From NCBI GenBank assembly GCA_049999765.1, contig JBNGIQ010009145.1, forward strand, positions 25,697 through 89,696: DNA of 64,000 bases. Reading direction: 5' to 3'. Shown here piece by piece: positions 10,901 through 22,600 of this stretch (position 1 is its first letter; each line of letters starts with the position of its first letter). The translations under genes were made by a program, and so were the position numbers. Below the pieces are notes generated by a model. The model saw nothing but the letters and a program-made list of their open reading frames with translations. It was not told where the DNA came from and ran no database searches. Origin of the DNA: Phaeoceros laevis (taxonomy: Eukaryota; Anthocerotophyta; Anthocerotopsida; Notothyladales).

Positions 10901-12625
10901 GTTTTTGTCAGCATGTGGCTGCTTATGGTGCTTCCCATAAATGCAGGGTTCACAGAACAGCTTTGACTGGGGCTGTAGCTTAAAAGGCTCTCTGTACAGA
11001 TTTCCTTCTGCAGCTTCCTTCATTCGTCGTACATTGATGTGCCCAAGCCGGTGATGCCAGAGCTTGAAGTTTGCAGCCTGCTCAGCTTGTGTGAGATTTG
11101 CTGCTCTATGTTCTCTAGAGGGTGTACAATCCAGCTTGTACAGATCATTGGAAGGATAGGCCTTGGCAAGAAGAAGCCCATCTTTTTCGATGTGGCATTC
11201 ATCAGGCTCCGACTCAAACAACACACGCACTCTAGGTAAAGACACCTTCAATTTTGTAACTGAAACCAAATTCTTAACCATCCTAGGAACATGCAAGACT
11301 CCTAACAAGGTGATCTCATGACTGGATGGCAGGGTGAGTGGAACAGACCCTGTCCCTAGGATGGGCAGTGCCCTATCATCACCTACACAGATGGTCTGAC
11401 CATTCAGTGCAGGCTTGTAATCAATGAACGCTTCATGTTGATTACACACATGATGAGTAGCACCCGAATCCATGAACCAGCACCTTCGATCTTCGTTTGA
11501 GGATACGAGGCAGGTTGCCAGGATGGTACCAGTCTTCTTGACAGATGCAGTGTGTGTTTCAGCGCTGGAGGATCCTTCCCGTTTGGGCTCTCCAGCAGCT
11601 TTCTTGCGACAGTCCTTCTCAAAATGACCTGGGATCTTGCACCAATTGCAAGCTCCTTTCTTTTTCGAGCTATATGGTTTCGACTCCAAGGTACGATTAC
11701 CACCTAGCCTACTGCCTGATGACCGAGGTCCCTTGCCTTTAGATGAGTACAGTGCTCGGCTTGAGCTCCCTGCACTCTCATGTCGCCCTTCATGACGATT
11801 TCCATGGCGTGTGGCCTCTTCTTCAAGCAGAGCACCAATTACTTCTGTGAGGTTACCTCCTCCAGCTGCTCGCATGTTATTATTTTGTGAAGAAACAAAT
11901 GTTCGATAACTAGACGGAAGTGACATAAGCAGGGCTGTTGCAGCCTGCGTCTCATCAAGCTTGGTACCACAAGCAGCAAGACGTGCCCGGAGTGCTCGAA
12001 ATTTGTTGAGGTGAGCCTCGATGGGTTCGCTTTCTTTCATTTTTAAGTGCCAGAAAGCCCTTGTTGAATTGACCATCGAGGCAGAGTTCTTGACTTGAAA
12101 CATTTGGTCAAAAGTCGACCACATTTCCGCAGCAGTTGTAAGGCCTTGCACATGGTGCATCATGTTCTTGTCAAGACCTGCGACAAAGATGCCCCGAGCT
12201 CGGCGGTCTGCCTTGACCCAGGCCTCGATGTCTGCAGGTGGGGAACCTTGAGGTGGTTTCACACTCGTTCCTAAGACGATATCCAGCAAATCCTGCTCTT
12301 CCAGAATGGTACGTAACCGGATTGTCCATATCTCGTAATCACTCCCATTGAAGCGATCTCGGTCCTTGAAGTCGACCTTGAAATGTGTAACTGTTGTATG
12401 AACAGGTTGAGGTGGTGGCTGTCCTACGCCACCATCCTCTCCTCATTACACGACACCACCACCACCACTGCCTCCACCCCCTCCTGCTCCAGACATTCTT
12501 GGTGTTTTCTGATGCTTAGGGGTTTTTCTTAAAGGAATCTTTAGGAGTCTTAGTCGTTGTGGAGGTGTTTGCGGTGCAGATGAGGATGAAGATCCTCCTT
12601 CCGAGGAAGGTGGACGAGAGACCAT
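7958..12625 (-). CDS. Ty1/copia Gag-Pol polyprotein, one double nonsense site
   Basis: Gag packages the RNA; Pol matures, copies and integrates it. Numbering from codon 12289: Gag UBN2-like region 1-160, CCHC knuckle C214/C217/H222/C227, protease D274-S-G, integrase HHCC H413/H417/C446/C449, integrase DDE D477/D540/E576, Ser/Asp-rich linker 719-810, RT D1023 and YVDD at 1108-1111, and RNase H D1285 and E1328. These 1443 codons are uninterrupted. Upstream the same frame continues through TVTHFKVDFKDRDRF, which matches the start of Gag in the sister copia, to an ATG at 12496 (MSGAGGGGG) and another at 12625 (MVSRPPSSEGG). Only tandem stops at 12443-12448 (TAA TGA) interrupt it. All visible catalytic residues are kept. 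Confidence 0.92.
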
Positions 12626-13148
12626 AACCTAAATGATCCTACAAGTCAGAAGGTGACCCATCCTTGGGTGCAGGTGTAGAATTGCACGAAGTTGGGGATC
12701 CATGCGATTATGATGAGGGATGGTTGAACAGCAAGCAACAGGTGTGCTTCTACAATGGGGTAGTGCGCAACCAGAAATCAACCAGCCTTCGGGGTGCAAG
12801 TACTTGTTTGCATTGTTTGCGCGCCTGGAATAATGTGCACAGGGTCTACTCCTGGTGATCCACTGAGAAGAATTATCACTAGGAGGTCTCTGGTACGGGT
12901 TCAGCAATTCCTCGGCGCGCTGTGCGGTCACACTTGGAGTCAATTGAAGACCTGAGTGTCCCAAGTGACTCTGTGATCGTCGTGACCAATTACCACAGCG
13001 CCGAGGCATGATGTGCCCTCCCAGAGATGCTTTGTTGATTCCTAAGCGCCAGTTTCCAGATCCGCATCACCAGATGTAGTACACATGAAATAGTGCATTC
13101 TCTAAGAGTGATTCTTGAACTGTGATGGAATCTAGAAATGTTCGACGA

Positions 13149-13160
13149 GCTCTAATACCA
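13149..13160 (-). other. Primer-binding site (initiator Met tRNA)
   Basis: The minus strand reads TGGTATTAGAGC immediately after the 5' LTR end. This matches the usual plant copia initiator-Met site TGGTATCAGAGC with one change. It fixes the LTR boundary at 13160/13161 and the element's orientation. Confidence 0.88.
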
Positions 13161-13207
13161 TATCGCAGATAGGCGCTTAGGATCAGACCAAGACTAGGCA
13201 CACAGAT
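13161..13207 (-). repeat. 5' LTR end of copia element (continues into gap)
   Basis: All 47 bases visible before the gap are identical to the left LTR terminus at 7119-7165. The remainder is hidden in the unknown bases. Confidence 0.88.
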
Positions 13208-13607
13208 NNNNNNNNNNNNNNNNNNNNNNNNNNNNNNNNNNNNNNNNNNNNNNNNNNNNNNNNNNNNNNNNNNNNNNNNNNNNNNNNNNNNNNNNNNNNN
13301 NNNNNNNNNNNNNNNNNNNNNNNNNNNNNNNNNNNNNNNNNNNNNNNNNNNNNNNNNNNNNNNNNNNNNNNNNNNNNNNNNNNNNNNNNNNNNNNNNNNN
13401 NNNNNNNNNNNNNNNNNNNNNNNNNNNNNNNNNNNNNNNNNNNNNNNNNNNNNNNNNNNNNNNNNNNNNNNNNNNNNNNNNNNNNNNNNNNNNNNNNNNN
13501 NNNNNNNNNNNNNNNNNNNNNNNNNNNNNNNNNNNNNNNNNNNNNNNNNNNNNNNNNNNNNNNNNNNNNNNNNNNNNNNNNNNNNNNNNNNNNNNNNNNN
13601 NNNNNNN
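13208..13607. other. Assembly gap of 400 N
   Basis: Exactly 400 unknown bases, probably a scaffold gap with an estimated or arbitrary size. It begins inside the 5' LTR, as expected where a repeat that is nearly identical to its partner could not be assembled. Open frames spanning it are meaningless. Confidence 0.98.
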
Positions 13608-13670
13608 TCGATTGGTCTCGGTCCGATGTCTCAGGATGTGGTCTCGGGATGGTTTATTTTTCTCTAGGAT

Positions 13671-13874
13671 GCCAGGCAGTTGGTCGGCCTGGCAACGGAG
13701 CCTCGAGATGGTCCCAAAAACTGTGGGCTGGGTTAGATGTCCTAGGCCGCTTGGTTTCTCGGTCCGTTTTGCTGCATAGGTGCCAGGCCGCTTGCCGGCC
13801 TGACAGTCAGCAGTTAAACGGACCAAAAAATGACCTTTTGTGTCGGTGATTGCCAAGCCGCTGGCTGGCCTGGC
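13671..13874. repeat. Three related GGC-rich hairpins, one nested in a longer stem
   Basis: Inverted repeats of the form GCCAGGC...GCCTGGC occur at 13671-13693, 13782-13803 and 13852-13874. The middle one is enclosed by a perfect 9-bp stem, GGTCCGTTT (13761-13769) against AAACGGACC (13816-13824). A partial fourth GGCCGCTTGG occurs at 13745. The hairpins resemble each other in sequence, so they arose by duplication. No coding is seen here. Confidence 0.7.
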
Positions 13875-14222
13875 ACCCAAGCCTCAAATGGATGTTGTGC
13901 CCCAAAACCCCTGACCCCCATGTAGATGTTCAAGGTCTAGGGTTCCTCCCAAGCCACGTGGCATCTTTGAGAATCAGGCTTGCTTCCTCGAACCTGCCGC
14001 CCGCAGTCTTCAATATATATGCATGCATTTTACAATATCACTAGATGCGCAACATAATTGCCGATCAGTTCCCGTCATCCCATTCTTTTCGGAAAAAAAT
14101 TCGCGTTGCCGTTAATTCGGTTTGGCCGTCGCGGCGGCCTGCGAACGCAGTCGCGCAGTCACGCAGTCACGCAGTCGTGCGGGAATGCAGTCGTTGTTAA
14201 CACTTCTTTCATCTAGTAGCCA
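13875..14222. other. Intergenic, with a short 8-bp tandem repeat
   Basis: 14150-14185 holds about four copies of GCAGTCAC/GCAGTCGT. The reverse-complement word (ACGACTGCGTGACTGC) is at 6958 on the far side of the copia element. A TATATATGCATGCAT run lies near 14015. No gene was recognised. Confidence 0.5.
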
Positions 14223-15410
14223 TTCGTCCTCTTTTAATCCTTCTGAAGACTCACATCATCATCAGGACCAATGGGTGAGTCTGCATGCCAGCTTGTACCC
14301 TCAACATCATATGTCTCGAAGCTCTCTTGAGTCCATGTACCTGGCTCAATCAAGAAAATATATCAAGTTGCCTTCTGAGGCGATTGACTGCAATCAGAAG
14401 TATCCTCTAAAGTAATCTTTGGAACTTCATCACTTGATACAGTTAATATACTTTGATATCCTTGCAAGTACATCTCCGTGAGTGTCTCTTCAATCCTGGC
14501 ACCAGCACGTTTCAAACTTAGCACACCTCAACGTTAAGGTTCCTGACAGCTTGCAAGAAGAGCAGTGCCAGGGCAAGAAACCGGATGCAGAGAGGATCAA
14601 AGGGGTAGTAAAATTACCATTTGGAGGCTGGTTGAGGCTCATCTACCATCTTTGAAGATACAGGACCTCTGTTCCATTGGACCTCTGAGAAAGTACAATT
14701 TCACATCAGCTTAGTGAGCGTAAGCACTCACAGGGTAAAATTCACTGGTAAGAACCTGTCTGTAGAAGTACCTGTCTCACCAAACACAAGTTTTTGACCA
14801 CCAGCCGAGTTGCCAACTAACGCAAAACTTGGACTGTACATATAGTATGCGGCTACCTTGGTGTCATAGTACCAGTACATACACCTTCCATGGTCATAAT
14901 GCCAGGGTGGAAATGAAGTCTGAGATAAATCATCTCCCAACATGGCTACCATGCCAACACTCCTCCCGGAATTAAATGCAGGTCCAACGGGTCGAGCACC
15001 ATATATCAGGGTATCTATCTGCAAGAATTTCGGGAAAGACGACGTCGCTGGATAGCGACACCAATGGCGTGTACATGCCCCCTTCAAATTTGTAGTACAT
15101 GCCATCCTGCAGTGGGATTGTGGTAAAATCCGGAGCTGGGAGTGAAGTAACCTAATCGTCAGAGCCAGAGAAACCTACTACTGTCTATGCAGCACTGAAA
15201 TCCGGGTTCGAAAAACATTGCCACTCACAATGCTTGGATTGCTTAGGCAGAGTCCCCTGCCCTGGTGCATACTCACCTAGCATGGTAGTAGAGACCGGAT
15301 GTCTGGTCTAGTACAAATCCTTGCTCTCCTGGTTCCTCTTCTTGCACAACCTCTTGTCTTCTGGTGCATCCGATTCCATGAGGAGTCAGGCTATGGTGAG
15401 CTCATTCGGT
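14223..15410 (-). pseudogene. Candidate exons of a degraded Tyr-rich (OCRE-like) host gene
   Basis: Three minus-strand pieces look coding and are bounded by splice signals. Piece 1 (ending about 15280) encodes GEQGFVLDQTSGLYYHA and runs into AG|GTGAGT. Piece 2 (about 15107 to 14735) follows a CCCACTGCAG acceptor; it starts with DGMYYKFEGGMYTPLV in one frame and continues in another with MVAMLGDDLSQTSFPPWHYD, and ends at CCT|GTGAGT. Piece 3 (about 14515 to 14223) encodes LKRAGARIEETLTEMYLQGY, then an in-frame TGA, then ESFETYDVEGTSWHADSP and a GAT|GTGAGT donor. The GLYYH and GMYYKFEGGMY motifs resemble OCRE-type aromatic repeats. The frame change and TGA suggest a pseudogene. The family assignment is weak. 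Confidence 0.35.
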
Positions 15411-15513
15411 AGCAAGGGCTTCGTATCAGGCACTTGGAGCAGTCGTGTTGAGGGAATGTCGACGACAAGCCACGATCGAGAAGCTATACTATGAATTTCG
15501 ACCCTCGTGGATT

Positions 15514-15732
15514 CTACGCCGGAGGGTTTTCTCCCTGTTGCAGCTTTTTGTCGGGTGGATGTAGAATGGTTCGTGTAAAGATGGGGAAACGCTTGTAGGG
15601 CTCCGATCTCAGCCGTGCTTTGGCCCGGACATCAGCCTCTCTGCGAACCTTGCTTTCGATAATGCATCTGCACATCGGTTCGTACCTCGGTTCCTCGGTA
15701 GGTGGGCTGCGGCACGTCGTTGGCCTCAGCAC
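15514..15732 (-). CDS. Short basic open frame, possible upstream exon
   Basis: The 72-residue frame contains EEPRYEPMCRCIIESKVRRE followed by further Arg/Lys/Ala-rich sequence. It lies in the same orientation just upstream of the candidate OCRE-like exons and could be another exon of that gene. No domain was recognised and no clear splice boundary decides it. It may be chance. Confidence 0.2.
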   Translation of the reverse strand: MLRPTTCRSPPTEEPRYEPMCRCIIESKVRREADVRAKARLRSEPYKRFPIFTRTILHPPDKKLQQGENPPA

Positions 15733-16040
15733 CTCCTTGGCCTTGTGTGACTAGTTGATCTGAGGCACGTCTATCTCTTGACGCTGATTTGTGAGAAGCA
15801 AACTCGTAGACGGCAAGACAGCCCCTTTCTGTCTTGTCAGCTTACCCGGGGCTCAAGAATTATGTTAATCTCTACGATTTACTTGTGTGGCATGGCAGCT
15901 CCTTGACGCCCCTGCAACTTCATCAGCGGAGAGAGTAGCATGGCTTGATGTGTGAAACATTGCGGAGCAGACAGCAAGGCATGCCATGACAGGTAGGGAC
16001 TCATAGCCATACCAAAGACTCTAAGTGCTCCAGCACCTCG
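15733..16040. other. Intergenic, nothing recognised
   Basis: No conserved coding or repeat structure is seen between the OCRE-like remnant and the LINE. Confidence 0.4.
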
Positions 16041-18840
16041 CAGAGCCAACATAGGTTGTTACCGAACTCCTCATGGTCAGTGAGGAATTCATCTTTTAGC
16101 ATGGTGGTATCCCAGTTGGTTTACTGGGGGCGGACTTTGAGGACACAGTACGATGGCCTATTTCATTGGCGATATCAATATCAGGACCTCGCAGAGATAG
16201 AGCTTTCCTTCCAATGCGGCAGACCCATAGTATGTCCGTGAAGGTAATTTACCACGGAAATCGGAGGATGTGAGACATTCAGGACGCAGAGCACAGCTGC
16301 TACTCAACATGTTAAGTCGCAGGAACATGGTTATCTTAAATGGAATCCCAAACTTTCCTCAATCAAGAAGAATTACATTCAGAACGAGACGACGAAAACA
16401 GTCCCGTTCCAAATGCAACCATCGCCCCAAATTCGCGCTCAGACAGAGTGTAGTCAACCTGTTGCTCTGTCATGTTCAGGCTGTCAATAATGTGCAAGAC
16501 TTTACAATTCTTCCCCAACGACCAGATTCTGACCACATGCCACTTCAGTTCAAGCTTCACTTGCCTAGTTTTGACATCCCAACCCAACCAAAGCCACCTA
16601 AACTGGCATCAGTTTATATACTTCGAACCAAAGGAGAAGAAGGATTCAAGCATACAATGGAAAGGAGAATGCTGAAATTTCTGGATAGGCACAACAGGTC
16701 ATCCTCGCAGGACAAGGTTAGTTCACTCCAAGCCATGTTTATAAAATCCTTACATAAACATGGTACCAAAATCACCCCGGGCAGGGTTGATAAGGGTTCA
16801 TAGGGACACTTGTGGCATGATTCGGAATGCCAGAACTTGCAAAAGCAGCTCCAGATCATGCTCAATGATCAAACATCTGGTGAAGTCCTGTCAAAACCAG
16901 AATACCGTGAGTTATCAAACTTATACTCACGCATGAAGAGAGCCAAACTCAGGGAATTCTAGCAGAAACAAAAAAATCAGGCCATTGATGATATCAAGCG
17001 GAATCCGAAAGCATTCTTTAGTCTCATCAAAAGCCGAGGCGCAGCTCCATCTCAAATATCTCTTAGCCAGTGGGAGGATCATGGCAGGCAGCTGTTTCAG
17101 TCCACACTTGAGGTACATATGCAGCCACAGGTATTGATACCCCAGGTATCAGAGCATTCGCTCTTCAAGCCAGCTCACATAGCACAGGCCACACACAACC
17201 TTAAAATAGGCAAAGCCCCGGACAAGTATGGATTGAGGATGGAGTACTTCAAATTACTTAGGGATACAGAGATGCCAAAAGTCTTAGCGCATGTCTTCAA
17301 TGAGATTATCCGTACCGGCTCCTTCCCTGCAACATGGGGAGCATCAGATGTACGCCCGCTGTACAAGGCAGGGAAACTCACAGACCCTGATAATTTCAGG
17401 TATATCACATTGAATACCATGTTCTACAAGATCTATGCTTCAGCAATCAATGTATTGGTCAGCCCGTACCTCAATAATGCTGACCAAAGGTTCCAGGCGG
17501 GCTTCCAAAAGTCATACAGTTGTCTACACCACCTCTTTACACTTCGTGCATTGGTGGAAAAAGACGAAATTATCGGGCAGGAGGTTATATACTTGCTTCA
17601 TCGATTTCAGAAAGGCCTTTGACCTCATCCCTAGAGCCAAGCTGTGGGATGCATTTCTGAAAGCAGGATTGCCACCAGACTTGGTTCGAGCCATGCAACT
17701 CATGTATCAGCACACTGAAATAACGGTATGTACTGAGCAAGGCAGGAAAACATCCTTCTCTAGCAACATGGGGCTTCAGTAGGGTTGCTCACAATTGCAT
17801 ACATCATTTGCACTCTATCTCCAGCAGCTACAGCAAATATTCACTGAGTTGGGATCTGAGATTGATACACCTTATCTGCAGGCAATGGCAATAGCCCTGG
17901 TGTTATTCGCTGACGACCTGGTCTTGCTTTAATTGTCACCACAAGGTCTGCAACTGCAGCTTGATCACCTTTAGAAGTTTTGCCAAAACTTTGATTTACA
18001 ACTCAACCTGTAAAAAACAGCAATCTTAGTCTTCAATGGATCTGCAGACCTCTCCAAGGAAACATTCTACTGGGCCGAACAGCGTATTCGTACATTGGAC
18101 ATTTACAAGTACTTGGGAATGATGCTCTTCACTCATAAAAAACTTCATATGGCTAGTCAAGCTAGAATGGATGCTGCAGTGAATGCTTCCTTTCATATTC
18201 GCTCAAAAGCATTGAACAAATGCTTTCTCCATACAGTTCCTATGATCACGTTCTACAAGTAGTGCATACTACCTAAATTGCTATATGCAGCACCAATCTG
18301 GGCAGTGGGATGTACAAAGACAGGCTGGAAAACCTTGAACGAGTACAATGACAATTCTTCAAACGCCATTTCTCAATATCCCAATCAACGTGTTCAGCCA
18401 CCCTGCTAGCGGAATTAGGTCTATGTCCAGTTGAAATCGAAGCACTTATAGTTACAACTCAGTTCCTGCAACAGGTTGCTCAGTTACCTGCTACAAGGCT
18501 ACCAGCTATGACACTCTTGGACTACACTATTATGGCAGAGGAAAATAAGCAGGGCTGGTTATATGAGTGGCGTCAGTGGTTGCAAAAGTGGGGACTTCAA
18601 GACTATGAACTACATCAGCTAACCCCACAGCTAATCCGGAAAGCATACATTAGGCAAGTCTGGCAGCAGAATCCACAATCCCCGTTGTAGGAACATTACA
18701 CCACATCAGTTAACCCATCCATAGATCTTGTCCTCCAAGAATACCTCCAATCAGTTATCCCATTCTCCCATGTGAAGTCCTACATACAACTCCGCCTTCA
18801 GGTTACCCCTTGGTCCAACCAATACAGATGGGCACAGTGA
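16040..18840 (+). mobile_element. Broken APE-type LINE (family A, copy 1)
   Basis: Homologous over its whole length to the minus-strand LINE at 39.9-43.3 kb, but lacking ORF1, the start of the endonuclease and the 3' end. It stops at about 18840, inside the C-terminal region, where the sister copy continues for about 60 more codons. At that point the LTR-like end of the second copia element begins, so the copia probably inserted here. Confidence 0.82.
16160..18840 (+). pseudogene. LINE ORF2 pseudogene (endonuclease end, reverse transcriptase)
   Basis: This ORF would encode target-primed reverse transcription. The endonuclease part shows FIGDINIR (16162) and RPDSDHMPLQF (16523-16555, with the catalytic SDH). 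The reverse transcriptase shows KIGKAPDKYGLRMEYFKL (17205-17260), motif A CFIDFRKAFDLIP (17595-17630), motif B-like SNMGLQ, and motif C LFADDLVLL (17905-17930). The C-terminal part shows LRLQVTPWS (18795). Many stops interrupt it, for example near 16802, 16962, 17782, 17931 and 18262, with a frame shift near 17600. It is inactive. Confidence 0.85.
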
Positions 18841-19640
18841 AGATCAGGCAAGGATCGATACTAGAAAAGTTAGAATCAAGAAAAGACTTATATTCATATT
18901 GCGCACGCTCTCCTTTAAAGGTAGGAGACGGCGGTTGGCCGTGTCCCTTCGTATGGACACGGCAGTTGGGTTTAGGGCACGACGTTTAGTCGTGCCCCAT
19001 TACATGAGTTAATGTCCGATGATGTTTCGACTATTTAATATTTATTTCTACCTTAATGCATTGCCTACTTAAAATATATGCCTATTTTCTATACTCCCAC
19101 TTAGGCACTGCTTAAGTTGTCTATTTTTAATCAACCCGACTCGTGTTGACTTTGCTGCATTCCCTTTTTCTTGCACGCAAGCTGTTGCTAGGGTTTCCCG
19201 GTACTTCGAGTTCTCCTAATGGCTTGGTGTTTGGCGGCATCACTCATCCAGTCCGCGCTGTTGCTGTTGGTGTTGCTCCACGCATTGGTGCGCCGAAGGC
19301 GTCTGACATCATGCTTGGTCTGTGCTGGGTTTGCCAAGCTGCACACACTGGAGGCCGCTCATGCACACTGGCGTCATGCTCAAGGATATCCGCAGCTGGT
19401 GGAAGGCGCTCCCTTCCGGTATCTCCCCAACTGTTCAGATGGATATATGTACGCTGGTAGCGACTTCACGGAAGACGGCCGCTTGATTCTCCGCTACGGT
19501 ACCTAGCTCAGGTCTTGCACTCCCACTGCTGCTGAGTTCCTGTCTTGCATGCATCTGTGCTGACACACTCCCTTGTGCAGAACCTTGGTACAAGTGTTCT
19601 ACGGTGATGCCTCAGCGGCGGTTTCAAGGATGGAAGAATG
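18840..19640 (-). repeat. Left LTR-like end of copia copy 2
   Basis: It starts where homology to the LINE stops. It has GGCCGTGTCCC and AGGGCACGACGTTTAGTCGTGCCC, the latter an inverted repeat, in the same order as related words in the right LTR. The inner edge is set only by the pol stop at 19681. Plus-strand open frames at 19143-19506 fall inside it and have no domain. Confidence 0.55.
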
Positions 19641-19680
19641 CAGGTTTAGGTTGTCTCAGTTGATCCTGCCTAGTGGGTAG

Positions 19681-22600
19681 CTAGAACTTTACATTTCCGG
19701 CATGCTTGTAAGGCCCAAGGCCATGCATGGCCTTGCAGAATTTTTCATGCTTCTCTTTTGCCAAGGCTTTGGTTAAGACATCTGCAACATTAGCATTTGT
19801 TGGACAGAACTGTAGGTTGACATTGCCGTCATTGACCACTTGCCTAATGAAGTGATGTTTTATATCTATGTGCTTGATCCTAGAGTGCGTGACTGGATTT
19901 TGAACTAATGCAATGGCCGACTGATTGTCGTACATGAGCAGGGTTGGCGCCGTTTGTACCTCACCGAGTGATGCAAGCATTGCTCTTGTGTAGACAACAT
20001 CTTGGGCTACTGTAGCAATTGCTGCATACTCGGCTTCAGTGGACGAGAGGGCAACCACATGTTGCTTCTTGCTGTACCATGATACAATGGTTGAATGGTA
20101 CTCGTCCTTGCCTAGCAATAAGCAATTTGCTGAAATTGACCGCCTTGTGTCACTGTCCGCAGCCCAATCAGCATCTGAGAAACAAGTGAGCATGAGCTTC
20201 TCAAGATACTTCCGATATAACAGTCCCAAGGTAGCTGTCCCCTTTAAATATCTCATTATGCGTTGGACGGCTACCCAATGAGCATTGCCATAATTTGTAA
20301 GGAACTGCGCCGTAGCTCCCACTAACTGTGATAAGCCCGGTCTGGTCCAGTTACGGAAGTAGACTAGGCTGCATACAGCTGATCTGTAAGGTACTTGGTC
20401 CATTCTTTGCCTCTCTTCCTCTGTTTTGGGACATTGGTCCAATGTAAGTTTCTCACCTACTGCTAATGGGGTAGCTGCAGGTTTGCAGTCTTGCATCCGG
20501 AACTTTGTGAGCACCTGTCTTATAAATTGCGACTGATGTATAAACACAGTGCGCAGAGCCAGGTTCTGGATTATTTGCACCCCCAGAAAGTATGTAAGCT
20601 GGCCAAGGTCCGTCATACTAAACTCATATGTGAGTATTCCCTTTACCTTGTTCATAAGTGTTGGGCTGCTGGCAATTATTATTGCATCGTCAACATAGAG
20701 TGCAAGGTAAACTACTCCATCTTTATCTCTCAGCAGATAAACGTTGCTATCTGATTCACTTTGTACAAAACCAGAATCCTTGAGATACTTATCGATACGT
20801 TTGTACCATGCCCAGGGTGACTGTTTCAAACCATAAATTGTCTTTATTAGTTTGCACACCTTGTGAGGATGCTGCTTATCCTCAAACCCCTCCGGCTGTC
20901 TCATATATATTGTTTCCTCAAGGGTCCCATTCAAGAACGCCATCTTGACGTCCATGTGGTGCATTATGTAATCGTGTTGTGCAGCCATTGCTAGCAGGGT
21001 CCACACTGAAGTAGCTCTTACTACTTGTGAAAATGTCTCGGTATAGTCGAGACCTTCCACTTGACTGTACCCACGAGCAACCAGGCGGGCCTTGTACCTT
21101 GCAATGGTGCCATCCTGTGCAAGCTTCTTCTTGAAGACCCATTTTCACGTAACTGCCTTGCGACCAGGTGGTAAGTCAACTAATTCCCATGTTTTGTTAT
21201 CTATCAGTGATTGATATTCAGACTGAATGGCCACATGCCACTTCTTAGCCTCATGGGAGCTCACTGCCTCCTTGTATGATTGTGGTTCACTCAGGTCAAT
21301 AGGTTCTCCCTGGTCCTCCATTAGGAAGGAGTTATATGTCAATGGTGGTGTATTCCACTCATCTGGCGAAGCAGTATCTTTGCATACTACGTCTAAGAGG
21401 TACTTCAGGTTCATAGACCTCTGTGTGCTGAGGTATTGCAGTTTCTGCTGTTTGTACTAACCCATCATCGTCCTCTTGTTGGACAGAATCACCATCACCA
21501 ATATTGGTCATACCATTGTCGTGAGAAACTCGACTAGACTCATCATCATCAGGGAAGTAGCTAGTTTCCTCGACTTGATCATCTAACAGAGCTTATTGAC
21601 TTATGACTGGATGGTGAGCTGTAACAGGGGGACTAGTCGGCTGTACTTGCAGGGGAGGAACCTGTATCTGTGGTGCAGGAACCTGTACAGATGGCTGACT
21701 AGGAGTAGCAAGATCGATGGTTTGATCTTCTACCTCTATCTCTTCTGAATGACTGCTTGAAGCCTGTGTGCTCAATGGAGTCAACGTTAACTGAAATGGT
21801 TCTAGCAGTGCATGTTCATTGAAAAGAACACTTCTAGAATGTGTTGTTGTTCTTGTATCTGGATCATAGAGTTTGTACCCTTTTATACCTTCAATGTAGC
21901 CTACGAAGATGTATTTTCGTGCCTTGTAGTCCAGCTTCACCCGCTGATCCTCAGCTAAGTGAGCATAAGCCAGGGCACCAAAAATGCGCAAGTGATTAAT
22001 TCTAGGCTTTTGTGAAGTCCACCGCTCATAAGGTGTAGCACCTGAAAATGCTTTGGTTGGTAGCCGCATTCTAACATAGTTGGCTGTTGCAACTGCTTCT
22101 GCCCAATATCCCCTAGACAAGCGCAAGACCTTCAACAAGGACTTTGCTGCTTGCTGCAGATGCTTGTTGTTAAGCTCAACTATGGGATTCTGTGCTGAAA
22201 TATAAGGGGTGGTGATCTGACGAGCAATGCCGAGGGAGCGACAATAGTCAGTAAACTCTTCCGAGCAGTATTCTCCCCCTCCATCGCTTCGCAGAGTTTT
22301 CACAAGTTCTCCAGTTTGCCTTTGTGCGAAAGTTATATACTCCTGAAAGCAGCCTAACGTCTGGCTTTTGTGTTCAATAAAATAGATGATGGTGTAACGG
22401 CTCCAATCATCCACAAATGAGAGTATGTACTTGGCTCCGCCAAGGGAGGTTGTGGACATGGGTCCACACAAGTCCGAGTGTATCAGCTCAAGTAACCTTG
22501 TAGCCCGTGTTGGATTAGTATCACGGTATGGTAAACGTTGGTGCTTGCCAAACGCACACGCCTCACAGAACTGTTTATCCACAAACTTGAGCAGAAATTT

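Larger units (their letters stand above)
7119..13207 (-). mobile_element. Ty1/copia element, nearly intact
   Basis: A 47-bp sequence starting TATCGCAG is identical at 7119-7165 and 13161-13207. The right copy directly abuts an initiator-Met primer site on the minus strand. This defines a minus-strand element: 5' LTR at right (running into the N gap), gag-pol 12625-7958, and 3' LTR at left from 7119. The identical LTR ends and near-intact polyprotein indicate a recent insertion. The target-site duplication cannot be checked because the right LTR is in the gap. Confidence 0.9.

Noticed and set aside
13194-13880. 228-residue frame crossing the N gap
   Set aside because: Mostly unknown residues translated from N; not evidence of a gene.
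6958-14185. Inverted 8-bp repeat words on both sides of the copia element (6958 and 14150), as possible terminal repeats of a larger transposon
   Set aside because: The match is a short simple repeat only, and the flanks do not continue the similarity.
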